Assembly (NCBI GenBank): GCA_964450125.1
Contig: CAYVDO010000158.1
Location: forward strand, 1-16,315
DNA length: 16,315 nucleotides
DNA from: JADJOY01 sp964450125
GTDB taxonomy: Bacteria > JADJOY01
Direction of reading: 5' to 3'
This document shows, in pieces, positions 7,283 to 16,279 of the stretch. The translations under genes were made by a program, and so were the position numbers. Below the pieces are notes generated by a model. The model had not been told where the DNA came from. It ran no database searches and saw nothing but the letters and a program-made list of their open reading frames with translations. The stretch's first letter is position 1; every line of letters begins with the position of its first letter.

Positions 7283-9070
7283 TCAGCGCAGCTCATCGGT
7301 GGGCGTGTCGGCGAAGTACTCGGGATAGAGCCGCTTGGCACAGCCCGGGCAGATTCCGTGGCTGAACTCGGCGCCCGAGCGCTCGCTCAGGTACTGCTCG
7401 ATCTGCGTCCAGTAACCCTGATCGTCGCGGACGCGCTTGCAGGACGAACAGATCGGCAACATCCCCTGCAACGTCCTCACCTCGGCGAGCGCCGTGGTCA
7501 GCTCGGCGATGAGGCGTTCACGCTCCTCGTCCGCCTCCACGCGGTCGCTCACGTCGCGCACCGAGCCGATCACGCCTCGCACCACGGCATCCTCGAACGA
7601 GATCCGACCCGTGCCCTCGAGGTGCCGCCACGCGCCGTCCTTGTGGCGGGCGCGAAACCGTGCCGGACGTGACCCCGGGGCCTCCTCGGGGGCGGTCGGC
7701 CAGGCCGCCACGTCGGCAGCGATCCGTGCTTGGTCTTCGGGATGGACCAGATCGAAGAGCGAGGTGTTCTCGAGCTCCTCGGGCGCGTAGCCGAGGATCT
7801 TCTCGATCTGCGGGCTCACGAAGCGGATCACGCCATCCGGCTCGAGAATCGTGATCGCGTCCGAAACCTGCTCGATGAGCGCGCGGAAGTAGTGCTCGCG
7901 CGCCACCAGCCGCTCCTCGGCGCGCTTGCGTTCGGTGACGTCACGAGAGTTGAGCACGATCCCTCCCACCGCGGGATCGTCGAGGAGGTTGTGGCCGATC
8001 GACTCCAAACAAAGCCACCGGCCGTCCTTGTGGCGGTGCCGGAACTCGATGGTGTCGCGTGCGCCAGGCTGGGTGACGCGCTCACCGAACACCGCCATGA
8101 GCCGCGGTACGTCGTCCGGGTAGAGGAGCTCGAACGCACTGTGACCTACCAGCTCCTCGGGCTTCCAGCCCAGCACCCGTTCCACCGATGGGCTCAAGTA
8201 GCGCTGGATGCCCGCGGCGTCGATGACCACCACGATGTCCTGCGAGTTCTCGAGCAACGCGCGGTAATGCCGCTCGCTGCGCTCCAGCCGCTCTTCGGCT
8301 TCGCGGCGCGCGCTCACGTCGCGCGCGTTCACGACCACACCCCCGACCGTGGGATCGTCGAGCAGGTTGTGCCCCGTGGCCTCGACCCAGATCCAATGGC
8401 CGTCGCGGTGCCGGATCCGATATTCGATCAGCTCGTGGTGGCCGGGCTCGGCCACCAGTCGCGCGAACGCGGCGCGCACCGTCTCACAATCGTCGGGGTG
8501 GACGATCTCGAACGCATTGCGGCCGACACGTTCTCCCGGGCTGAAGCCCGCGATGCGCTGGTTCGCCGGGCTGACGTAGACGTTGCGACCCTCGCGATCG
8601 ACGACGTTGACCATGTCGCGCGAGTTTTCGATGATCGCTCGGTGGTGGTGCTCGCTGCGGGTCAACTGGTCGCGCAGCCGCTGCTGCTCGGTGCGGTCCT
8701 GGACCGTCGTGACGTAGTAGAGCGGACGACCCTCGGCATCGCGCACCACGCTTCGCCCCATCAGCGCCCACGCGAGCGAGCCGTCCTTGCGCACGTAGCG
8801 CTTCTCGATCTGGTAGCGCGGAATCGTGCCGGCGAGCAGACGCTGGGCCAGCTCGACGTCCTTACCGACGTCGTCGGGATGCGTGATGTCGACCACCGAT
8901 CGCCCGAGCAGCTCGGGCTCGGAGTAGCCCGCCACGTGGCAGAGCGCCGCGTTGACGCGCAGGATGCGGAAGTCGAGGGAGACGAGCGCCATCCCCACCG
9001 GGCTCTCGTCGAAGACGGTGCGGAAGAATGCGTCCGCCAGCTCGGGGGTGGCGGCACTCGGAGTCGTCAC
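7283..9070 (-). CDS. Four-PAS sensor protein with C-terminal CxxC module
   Basis: A soluble 595-residue signalling protein with PAS/PAC domains at about 11-128, 139-254, 265-380 and 391-510. Each PAC end shows a (R/H)(H/K)(R/K)DG.W-type strand or close variant and a final RDV or QDRT. A short helical linker (511-535) follows, then a module with PICSSC (Cys541, Cys544), D-x-GYW-x-QIE and FSHGICPGC (Cys574, Cys577) before LYPE. I recall this tail from many PAS and receiver proteins; four Cys suggest a metal site. No kinase H/N boxes, GGDEF, EAL or DNA-binding domain is present, so the output is unknown, probably by protein contact. No signal peptide or membrane segment is seen. GTG 9070 is chosen as the last start before PAS1; a GAGGGG lies 11 bases upstream. 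It is divergent from the ABC operon. Confidence 0.85.
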   Translation of the reverse strand: MTTPSAATPELADAFFRTVFDESPVGMALVSLDFRILRVNAALCHVAGYSEPELLGRSVVDITHPDDVGKDVELAQRLLAGTIPRYQIEKRYVRKDGSLAWALMGRSVVRDAEGRPLYYVTTVQDRTEQQRLRDQLTRSEHHHRAIIENSRDMVNVVDREGRNVYVSPANQRIAGFSPGERVGRNAFEIVHPDDCETVRAAFARLVAEPGHHELIEYRIRHRDGHWIWVEATGHNLLDDPTVGGVVVNARDVSARREAEERLERSERHYRALLENSQDIVVVIDAAGIQRYLSPSVERVLGWKPEELVGHSAFELLYPDDVPRLMAVFGERVTQPGARDTIEFRHRHKDGRWLCLESIGHNLLDDPAVGGIVLNSRDVTERKRAEERLVAREHYFRALIEQVSDAITILEPDGVIRFVSPQIEKILGYAPEELENTSLFDLVHPEDQARIAADVAAWPTAPEEAPGSRPARFRARHKDGAWRHLEGTGRISFEDAVVRGVIGSVRDVSDRVEADEERERLIAELTTALAEVRTLQGMLPICSSCKRVRDDQGYWTQIEQYLSERSGAEFSHGICPGCAKRLYPEYFADTPTDELR

Positions 9071-9155
9071 TTGAAAACCCGCCCCTCGGTCATGACGAGA
9101 GTGTCACGACTCGGCAGGCGCGAAAAGACGTTTGTGTCCCCGCTATCCTCGGGGC
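9071..9155. promoter_or_regulatory. Divergent control region with short direct repeat
   Basis: These 85 bases separate the PAS sensor from the ABC operon and must hold both promoters. GTCATGAC (9089-9096, itself a palindrome) and GTCACGAC (9103-9110) form a direct repeat with a 14-base period, a possible operator. TATCCT at 9144-9149 resembles a -10 box but has no -35 partner. The function of each element is inferred only. Confidence 0.35.
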
Positions 9156-9869
<714 letters not shown>

Positions 9870-9899
9870 AGGGCGTCCCAGGCGCCGCATGAGTGCCGC

Positions 9900-12299
9900 G
9901 TGATCGAGCCGCCCCGCTGGCGCTGGTTGCGCGCACTCCGGATGATCGACCGGAAGCTCGCGCGCGACGCATGGCGGGTGAAGACACAGGCGCTCGCGAT
10001 CGCGCTCCTGATCGGGTGTGCGGTGGCGATGGCGGTGCTCTCGTTCGCGGTGCTCGCATCCCTCGAGCGCACCCGCGACGCGTACTACGATCGTTACCGC
10101 TTCGCGCACGTCTGGGCCTCGCTCACGCGTGCGCCGCTCGCGCTCGAGACCTCGCTGGCGGCGATCCCCGGCATCGCCGCGGTGGAAACGCGCGTGGTTG
10201 CGGACGTCACGCTGGTGATCGAAGGTCTGGCCGAGCCCGCCGTCGGCCGACTGGTCTCGATTCCGGACCGCACCGAGCCGCGGCTCGACGCCCTGCACCT
10301 GCGCGAAGGCCGCCTTCCCGCATACGAGCGCCCAAACGAGGTGCTCGTGAGCGAAGCGTTCGCGCTGGCGCGCCACATCGCTCCGGGCGATCACCTGGAA
10401 GCGATCCTCGGCAGCCGCTTGCAGCGGCTCGACATCGTCGGCATCGCTCTCTCCCCGGAGTACGTGTATTCGCTGCCGGCGGGGGCGCTCTTCCCCGATG
10501 ACGAGCGTTTCGGCGTGATGTGGATGCGGCGTGCCGGGCTCGAGGCCGCGTTCGACATGAAGGGCGCCTTCAACGACGTGAGCCTCGCGCTCGAGTCGGC
10601 GGCCTCGGAACCCGACGTCATCGCACGCGTCGACCGGCTGCTCGAGTCGTACGGGGGGCTCGGCGCCTACGGACGCCGCGATCAGGTGTCGGCGTTCTTC
10701 GTCGCCAACGAGTTCAGCCAGCTGCGCACGATGGGAACCGTGGTGCCGGCGATCTTTCTGGGCGTCGCGGCGTTCCTGCTCTCGATCGTGCTGTCGCGCC
10801 TGGTCGAGACGGAGCGCGAGGAGATCGCGACCCTCAAGGCGCTCGGCTACGCGAACCGAACGGTCGGCTGGCACTACGTGAAGCTGGTGTTGATCATCGT
10901 CACGTTGGGAGCGGCGATGGGCGTCGCCGCGGGCTTCCGGCTCGGCCTCGGCATGACGCGCATGTACGTCCAGTTCTTCCACTTCCCGAATCTCGAGTTC
11001 GTCGTTCCCGCCACGGTCGTGATCGTGTCGATCACGCTTGCGGCGCTCGCGTGCTTGGGTGGCGTACTCGACGCGGTGCGCCGGGCGGTGACGTTACGCC
11101 CCGCCGAGGCGATGCGTCCCAAGGCGCCGCCCCTGTTCCGTCCGCTGCTCGTCGACCGCCTCGGGCTCGAGCGTTTGCTGTCCCAATCGGCGCGCATGGT
11201 GCTTCGCCATCTCGAACGGGAACCCGTGCGCGCCGGGCTCACCGCCCTCGGCATCGCGGGAGCGATGGGGCTTCTGATCGCGGGGCAATTCTCACTCGAT
11301 TCGTTCGATTTCATGGCCGACGTCCAGTTCCGGCTGGAGCAGCGCGAAGATACGGCGCTCACGTTCCGAAACCCGCGCTCCTCGCGTGCGCTTCACGAGA
11401 TCCAGCGCCTGCCAGGCGTGATCCAGGCTGAGCCTTATCGAGCGGTCGCCGTGAGGTTGCGGGCGGCCCACCGCTCCAAGCTGGTGGCGATCACCGCCCT
11501 CTCCGCGGCCTCCACGCTGCACCGTGTGCTCGACGACCGAATCCGGCCCGTCACGCTGCCCGCGGACGGGTTGGTGTTGAGCGACAAGCTCGCGGAGCGT
11601 CTCGCGGTTGCGCGCGGCGACTCCGTGCGCGTCGAGGTGCTGGAAGGCGGGCGCCCGATACGCCATGCGGTCGTCGCCGACGTGAGCGAGCAATTCGTCG
11701 GCACGGGCGCCTACATGGAGCTCGCCGCCTTGCACCGCCTGCTGCGCGAGGGAGACTCCGTGTCGGGCGCGTTCCTCGAGACCGACCCGCTCCACGAGGG
11801 CGCGCTCTTCGCCGAGCTCAAGCGCACCCCGTCGATCGCGAGCGTGACGATCAAGCGAGCCGCCTTGCGCAGCTTTCGTGAGACCATCCAGGAGCACCTG
11901 GCGATCATGATCACGTCCAACGTGATCTTCGCCGGGATCATGGTCTTCGGGGTGGTCTACAACAGCGCTCGGATCTCGCTCTCCGAGCGCGCACGGGACC
12001 TCGCCAGCCTGCGGGTGCTGGGCTTCACGCGCGCCGAGATCTCGACCATTCTGCTGGGTGAGTTGGGTGTCATCACCGTGCTGGCGCTGCCGCTCGGGTG
12101 CGCCGTCGGGCGCGGGCTGGCGTCCATCCTGGCGTGGCTGCTGGATACCGAGCTCTACCGCATCCCGTTCGTGATCGACCGAGCCACCTACGCCATGGCG
12201 GCTCTCGTCGTGATCGTCGCCACGATCGCTTCGAGCCTGGTGGTGCGGCGACGACTCGATCACCTGGACTTGGTCGCCGTGCTCAAGACCCGCGAGTGA
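9900..12299 (+). CDS. Double FtsX-type ABC permease
   Basis: The membrane subunit of the transporter, 799 residues with about eight helices in two halves. The first half has a helix at 30-52, a large periplasmic domain to about 275, then three helices near 278-300, 327-350 and 365-392. The second half has a helix near 440-462, a periplasmic domain to about 660, then helices near 668-690, 718-742 and 762-784. After the second helix of each half stands the FtsX coupling segment (ETEREEIATLKALGY and SERARDLASLRVLGF). It is thus an internal duplication, so one polypeptide may provide a complete permease. The start GTG 9900 gives the usual basic N-terminus; ATG 9942 is the alternative. It is followed 4 bases later by the adaptor. 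The exported substrate is unknown. Confidence 0.9.
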   Translation: MIEPPRWRWLRALRMIDRKLARDAWRVKTQALAIALLIGCAVAMAVLSFAVLASLERTRDAYYDRYRFAHVWASLTRAPLALETSLAAIPGIAAVETRVVADVTLVIEGLAEPAVGRLVSIPDRTEPRLDALHLREGRLPAYERPNEVLVSEAFALARHIAPGDHLEAILGSRLQRLDIVGIALSPEYVYSLPAGALFPDDERFGVMWMRRAGLEAAFDMKGAFNDVSLALESAASEPDVIARVDRLLESYGGLGAYGRRDQVSAFFVANEFSQLRTMGTVVPAIFLGVAAFLLSIVLSRLVETEREEIATLKALGYANRTVGWHYVKLVLIIVTLGAAMGVAAGFRLGLGMTRMYVQFFHFPNLEFVVPATVVIVSITLAALACLGGVLDAVRRAVTLRPAEAMRPKAPPLFRPLLVDRLGLERLLSQSARMVLRHLEREPVRAGLTALGIAGAMGLLIAGQFSLDSFDFMADVQFRLEQREDTALTFRNPRSSRALHEIQRLPGVIQAEPYRAVAVRLRAAHRSKLVAITALSAASTLHRVLDDRIRPVTLPADGLVLSDKLAERLAVARGDSVRVEVLEGGRPIRHAVVADVSEQFVGTGAYMELAALHRLLREGDSVSGAFLETDPLHEGALFAELKRTPSIASVTIKRAALRSFRETIQEHLAIMITSNVIFAGIMVFGVVYNSARISLSERARDLASLRVLGFTRAEISTILLGELGVITVLALPLGCAVGRGLASILAWLLDTELYRIPFVIDRATYAMAALVVIVATIASSLVVRRRLDHLDLVAVLKTRE

Positions 12300-12303
12300 G
12301 CAC

Positions 12304-13515
12304 ATGCTCATGACGAGCCGCAAGCGCCGCGCATTGCTGGGAATCGGCATCGCCGCGATCGCCGCGGTGATCGTCTACGCATTCCTGCCTCAGCCGGTGG
12401 CGGTGGATGCTGCGAAGGTCACGCGTGGACCGATGCGCGTCACCGTCGACGAGGAGGGCAAGACCCGGGTCGTCGATCGCTTCGTCGTGCACGCGCCGAT
12501 CGCCGGCCGACTGCGGCGCGTGACGCTTCGCGCCGGCGATCCGGTGCGCGCCCACGAGACCGTGCTCGCGACCCTGGAACCGAGCGACCCGGCACTGCTC
12601 GATCCGCGCTCGCGCGCCGAAGCGGAGGCGCGCGAGAAGGCGGCCACCGCCGCCCGCGAGCGCGCCACGGTGGAGGTGAAGCGCGCCCGCACGGCGGTGG
12701 AGTACGCGCGGGTCGAGCTCGACCGGGCGCGCAAGCTCGCCGCTACCGGAGACGTCTCGCACCAAGCGCTCGATCAGGCCGAGCTCGCCGAGCGCAGCGC
12801 GACCCAGGCGCTCAGCGCCGCCACGTTCGCCGAACAAGTCGCCGAGTTCGAGCTGGAGACCGCCCGCGCCACGCTGCTGCGGGCAGGCAGTGCGAGCGGC
12901 GGCGGTGACGGCGGCAGCCGCGCCGTCGAGCTGCGCTCTCCCGTCGACGGCCGGGTGCTCGCGCTGCTGCAAGAGAGCGAGACCGTGGTCGCTGCCGGTA
13001 CGCCGCTGGTCGAGGTCGCCGATCCGCGTTCGCTGGAGGTGGTCGTGGACCTGCTCTCCACCGACGCGGTTCGTGTACGCGAGGCGATGGTGGCCGCGCT
13101 CGAAGGCTGGGGCGGCGACCAGCCGCTCGCCGCGCGCGTGCGACGCGTCGAGCCCTCCGGCTTCACCAAGATCTCCGCCCTCGGCGTCGAGGAGCAGCGC
13201 GTGAACGTCATCCTCGACATCGTCGAGCCGGCCGAGCACTGGGCGAGCTTGGGCGACGGCTTCCGGGTGGAGGCGCGGATCGTGCTGTGGGAGCGGGAGG
13301 CGGTGCTGCAGGTGCCCACCAGCGCGCTCTTTCGCGATCGGGACACGTGGGCGGCGTACGCGATCCAGGGAGGCCGCGCGGTGCGCCGGGCGGTCACGAT
13401 CGGCAAACAGAACGGGCTCGTGGCCGAGCTCGTGACCGGGCTCAGCGAAGGCGATACCGTGATCGTGCATCCGGGCGATCGGATCGAAGACGGCGTGCGC
13501 GTGACGCTGCGCTGA
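12304..13515 (+). CDS. Periplasmic adaptor (HlyD / MFP family)
   Basis: The adaptor of the transporter, 403 residues: a basic start and one membrane helix (about 10-28), a first half lipoyl motif at 60-95, an alpha-helical hairpin rich in Ala, Arg and Glu (about 102-193), a Gly/Ser-rich turn, the second lipoyl half at 208-240, a beta-barrel domain to about 330 and a membrane-proximal domain to the end (QVPTSALF at 336-343). It would sit in the inner membrane and bridge the permease towards an outer-membrane partner or the periplasm. ATG 12304 follows the permease stop by 4 bases. ATG 12310, two codons later, has better spacing to GAGTGAG and may be the true start. No TolC-like gene is in the window. 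Confidence 0.9.
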   Translation: MLMTSRKRRALLGIGIAAIAAVIVYAFLPQPVAVDAAKVTRGPMRVTVDEEGKTRVVDRFVVHAPIAGRLRRVTLRAGDPVRAHETVLATLEPSDPALLDPRSRAEAEAREKAATAARERATVEVKRARTAVEYARVELDRARKLAATGDVSHQALDQAELAERSATQALSAATFAEQVAEFELETARATLLRAGSASGGGDGGSRAVELRSPVDGRVLALLQESETVVAAGTPLVEVADPRSLEVVVDLLSTDAVRVREAMVAALEGWGGDQPLAARVRRVEPSGFTKISALGVEEQRVNVILDIVEPAEHWASLGDGFRVEARIVLWEREAVLQVPTSALFRDRDTWAAYAIQGGRAVRRAVTIGKQNGLVAELVTGLSEGDTVIVHPGDRIEDGVRVTLR

Positions 13516-13550
13516 ATCGCGGACTACGGCCGCGGATCGCGCGCCCGACG

Positions 13551-13556
13551 AGGGAG
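13551..13556 (+). promoter_or_regulatory. Strong ribosome binding site
   Basis: AGGGAG lies 4 bases before the ATG at 13561, within a purine run that reaches the start codon. It is the best ribosome site in the window and fixes the start of the fusion dehydrogenase. The 45-base gap to the adaptor stop holds no evident terminator, so this gene may be read through from the ABC operon. Confidence 0.7.
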
Positions 13557-13560
13557 AGAA

Positions 13561-16221
13561 ATGACCATCGGCAGGCTTTTCATCGACGGCGAGCTTTGCG
13601 ACGCCACCCACGGGGCCACCTACGAGACGATCGATCCGGGCACGGGCCGCGTGATCGGGGACGTCGCCCGCGCCGGCCGCGCCGACGCCGAGGCGGCCAT
13701 CGAGGCCGCGCACCGCGCGTTCGAGCGCGGCACGTGGAGCGGGCTCGCGCCGGAGGAGCGCGCGCGCATCGTCATGGAGCTCGCCGATCGCCTCCAGATG
13801 GCGGCCCCGCGGCTGGCGATGATGGAGGCGATGGATTCGGGTGGGCTGGTGCGCCGCACCGCATCCGACGTGTTCCAGGCGGCGCGCTTCATGCGCACGC
13901 TGGCGAGCTACGTCGCCAGGGACTACCCGTGGACGGAAGAGCTGCCCACGGGAGGCGGCTTCATCCCCAGCCGCAACTACGTGCGCCGCGAGCCCTTCGG
14001 CGTGTGCGCGGGCATCGTGCCGTGGAATTTCCCGTTCCTGATGGCGGTCTGGAAGATCGTTCCCGCCATCCTGATGGGGAACACGGTGGTCTTGAAGCCG
14101 GCGAGCGTGACGCCGCTCTCGGCGTGCTTGCTGGGCGAGATCATTCGCGAGAGCGGCATTCCCAGGGGTGTGGTGAACGTCCTGCCCGGCCTCGGCAGCG
14201 AGGTGGGCGAGGTGCTCTGCACGCACCCGAAGGTGGCCAAGGTGGCGTTCACCGGCTCCACCGAGGTGGGTCGCCACGTGATGAAGCTCGGCTCGGCGAC
14301 CGTGAAGAAGGTGACGCTCGAGCTGGGCGGGAAGTCCGCCAACATCGTGCTGGACGACGCCGATCTCGATCTCGCCGTCGACGGCGCGCTCTTCGCGTGC
14401 TTCCTCCACTCCGGCCAGGTGTGCGAGTCCGGCACACGACTGCTTCTACCCGAGAAGCTCCACGACGCGTTCGTGGAGCGCCTCGCCAAGCGCGCCGGCG
14501 AGATCCCGATCGGCTACCAGCTCGACGCGCGCAGCAAGATGGGGCCGGTGGTGAGCGACAAGCAGCGCGCCACCATCGACGACTACGTCCGCATCGGAAA
14601 GGAAGGCGGCGCCGAGGTGGTGTGCGGCGGTGCTCCCGCCGCCATCGCCGGATTCGAAGAGGGCTACTACTACCCGCCCACGATCTTCGCCGGAGTGCGG
14701 AACGACATGCGCATCGCCCGCGAGGAGATCTTCGGGCCGGTGCTGTCGGTGATCCGCTACCACGACGTGGACGAGGCGGTGGCGATCGCCAACGACAGCG
14801 AATACGGCCTCGGCGGCGGCATCTGGTCGCGGAACCTGGCGCGCGCCGAGGCGGTGGCGGCGCGCATCCAGACCGGCACCACCTGGATCAACGACTTCCA
14901 CGCCTTCTCGGACATGGCGCCCTTCGGCGGCTACAAGCAAAGCGGCATCGGCCGCGAGCTCGGCCACCAAGGGCTCTCCGAATTCGTCCAGCTCAAGCAC
15001 GTGCACGTGGGGCTGAGCGCCAAGCCCGAGGACAAGATCGGCTTCCATCTGCTGCTCAAGGAGCCGAAGAGCGCCGCCTTCGCGTACTCCGGCCCCACCC
15101 GTGTGTTCTCAGGCCCGCGCTCGCTGGCGCGCGTGGATCTCGAGGTGCGGGCGCTCGGCGGCAAGCGCGTGCTCTTGGTGACCGACGCCGGTGTGACCGG
15201 CGCTGGCTTGGTGGAGCGGGTGCGCGACGTCCTGGGACCGCGAATCGCCGCCACCGTCGCCGACGTCCCGCAGGATTCGGGTCTCGGCGTGATCGATCGC
15301 GCCGCGGACGTGGCGCGGGCGGCGGGCTGCGACTCGATCGTGGCGCTCGGCGGCGGCAGCGTCATCGACACCGCGAAAGTGGTGGGTGTGGTGCTGAGCG
15401 AAGGCGGTCGCGCCATCGACCACATGCGGGTCGGCGGCCTCACCCGGAAGCCGCTGCCGCTCGTCGTGGTCCCCACCACCGCAGGTACCGGCAGCGAGGT
15501 GACGAACGCGGCGGTGATCAAGAACGAGCGGATGGAGAGCAAGGTCTTCGTGGTCGACGAGAAGCTCTTCCCCGACGTCGCGATCCTCGACCCCGAGCTG
15601 CTCGCGTCGCTCCCCAAGCGCATGACCGCGTCCACCGGCTTCGATGCGCTCACTCACGCCATCGAGGCCGCCACCAGCCGCGTCGCGAACCCCATCTCCG
15701 ACAGCCAAGCACTGCACGCCATCCGGCTCATCGTGCGCTGGTTGCCGGCGTGCGTAGACGACGGCGCCGACTTGGAAGCGCGCGGTCAGATGCAGGCCGC
15801 AGCCACCCTCGCCGGCTTCGCCATCGCCAGTGCCCAGGTGGGTCTGGTGCACGCGATGTCGCACGCCATCGGCGCCCGCTGCGGCGTCCCCCACGGCACG
15901 GGCAACGGCATCCTCTTGCCGCACGTGATGCGCTTCAACGCCAGCGCCTGCGTCGACAAGATGGCGCGCGTCGCCGAGGCGCTGGGGGCAGCGCGCGACG
16001 GCATGAGCGAGCGCGAGAAGGCCGAGGCCGCTGCGGACGCCGTGAGCGCGCTCCTGGTGCGCTGCGGACATCCCACGCTTCTGAGCGAGGTGGGCGTCAC
16101 ACCCGAGGTGATCGGCGACTGCGCGAGCCTCGCGATCGTCGACATCACCGGGCTCTTCAACGCGCGGCCCGTGAAGGACCCCGGCCAGGTCGTCACTCTG
16201 TACGAAGGTGCCATGGGCTGA
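13561..16221 (+). CDS. Fused aldehyde dehydrogenase - iron-type alcohol dehydrogenase
   Basis: An 886-residue bifunctional oxidoreductase, probably oxidising an alcohol through its aldehyde to the acid. Domain 1 (1-485) is a complete classical NAD(P)-dependent aldehyde dehydrogenase: PWN with Asn156, Lys179, GSTEVG (232-237), Glu254 in LELGGKS and nucleophile Cys288 in GQVCESGT. Domain 2 (about 507-886) is a complete iron-type alcohol dehydrogenase: GGGS (597-600), AGTGSEVT (641-648) and metal ligands Asp695, His699, His764 and His778. A linker of about 20 residues joins them. AdhE has the same order, but its first domain is the acylating CoA-dependent type, which this is not. Both active sites look intact, so it is a true fusion and not a sequencing artefact. 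The start is set by a strong ribosome site. The substrate is unknown, and the link to the transporter is inferred from position only. Confidence 0.93.
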   Translation: MTIGRLFIDGELCDATHGATYETIDPGTGRVIGDVARAGRADAEAAIEAAHRAFERGTWSGLAPEERARIVMELADRLQMAAPRLAMMEAMDSGGLVRRTASDVFQAARFMRTLASYVARDYPWTEELPTGGGFIPSRNYVRREPFGVCAGIVPWNFPFLMAVWKIVPAILMGNTVVLKPASVTPLSACLLGEIIRESGIPRGVVNVLPGLGSEVGEVLCTHPKVAKVAFTGSTEVGRHVMKLGSATVKKVTLELGGKSANIVLDDADLDLAVDGALFACFLHSGQVCESGTRLLLPEKLHDAFVERLAKRAGEIPIGYQLDARSKMGPVVSDKQRATIDDYVRIGKEGGAEVVCGGAPAAIAGFEEGYYYPPTIFAGVRNDMRIAREEIFGPVLSVIRYHDVDEAVAIANDSEYGLGGGIWSRNLARAEAVAARIQTGTTWINDFHAFSDMAPFGGYKQSGIGRELGHQGLSEFVQLKHVHVGLSAKPEDKIGFHLLLKEPKSAAFAYSGPTRVFSGPRSLARVDLEVRALGGKRVLLVTDAGVTGAGLVERVRDVLGPRIAATVADVPQDSGLGVIDRAADVARAAGCDSIVALGGGSVIDTAKVVGVVLSEGGRAIDHMRVGGLTRKPLPLVVVPTTAGTGSEVTNAAVIKNERMESKVFVVDEKLFPDVAILDPELLASLPKRMTASTGFDALTHAIEAATSRVANPISDSQALHAIRLIVRWLPACVDDGADLEARGQMQAAATLAGFAIASAQVGLVHAMSHAIGARCGVPHGTGNGILLPHVMRFNASACVDKMARVAEALGAARDGMSEREKAEAAADAVSALLVRCGHPTLLSEVGVTPEVIGDCASLAIVDITGLFNARPVKDPGQVVTLYEGAMG

Positions 16222-16230
16222 ACGTCGCCT

Positions 16231-16256
16231 CTCGGGGGTCTGTTCCAGACCCCCGC
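16231..16256. terminator. Dispersed hairpin repeat, copy 3 (inverted), after the dehydrogenase
   Basis: This is the same 26-base palindromic core as at 22-47, in opposite orientation: GGGGGTCTG (16234-16242) and CAGACCCCC (16246-16254) around TTC, a perfect 9-bp stem. It starts 12 bases after the dehydrogenase stop and can fold on either strand. Neither the T-run stem seen in the other copies nor a trailing T-run is present. Terminator function is inferred from position. Confidence 0.6.
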
Positions 16257-16279
16257 CCATCGCGGCAAAGCCGCGCTGG

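Noticed and set aside
7283..9070. Histidine kinase
   Set aside because: After the fourth PAS domain there is only a short helix and the Cys-rich tail; no HATPase N, G1 or G2 boxes.
9061..9112. Inverted repeat GAGTCGT / ACGACTC straddling the sensor start
   Set aside because: Only 7 bases per arm with a 38-base gap, partly in coding sequence; this is expected by chance.
12283..14409. Long minus-strand open frame (708 codons) opposite the adaptor and dehydrogenase genes
   Set aside because: It lies antisense to two genes with complete domain motifs. Its product is a His, Arg, Ala and Gly-rich low-complexity string with no motif, as expected for an antisense frame in GC-rich DNA.
13561..16221. 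Calling the fusion AdhE
   Set aside because: The first domain has the Lys179, Glu254 and Cys288 set and about 485 residues of a classical aldehyde dehydrogenase, not the acylating CoA-dependent domain of AdhE.
15109..16260. Minus-strand open frame (383 codons) opposite the alcohol dehydrogenase domain, and similar ones at 9843-10982 and 5798-7036
   Set aside because: All are antisense or off-frame to genes with intact active-site motifs and show the same compositional bias.
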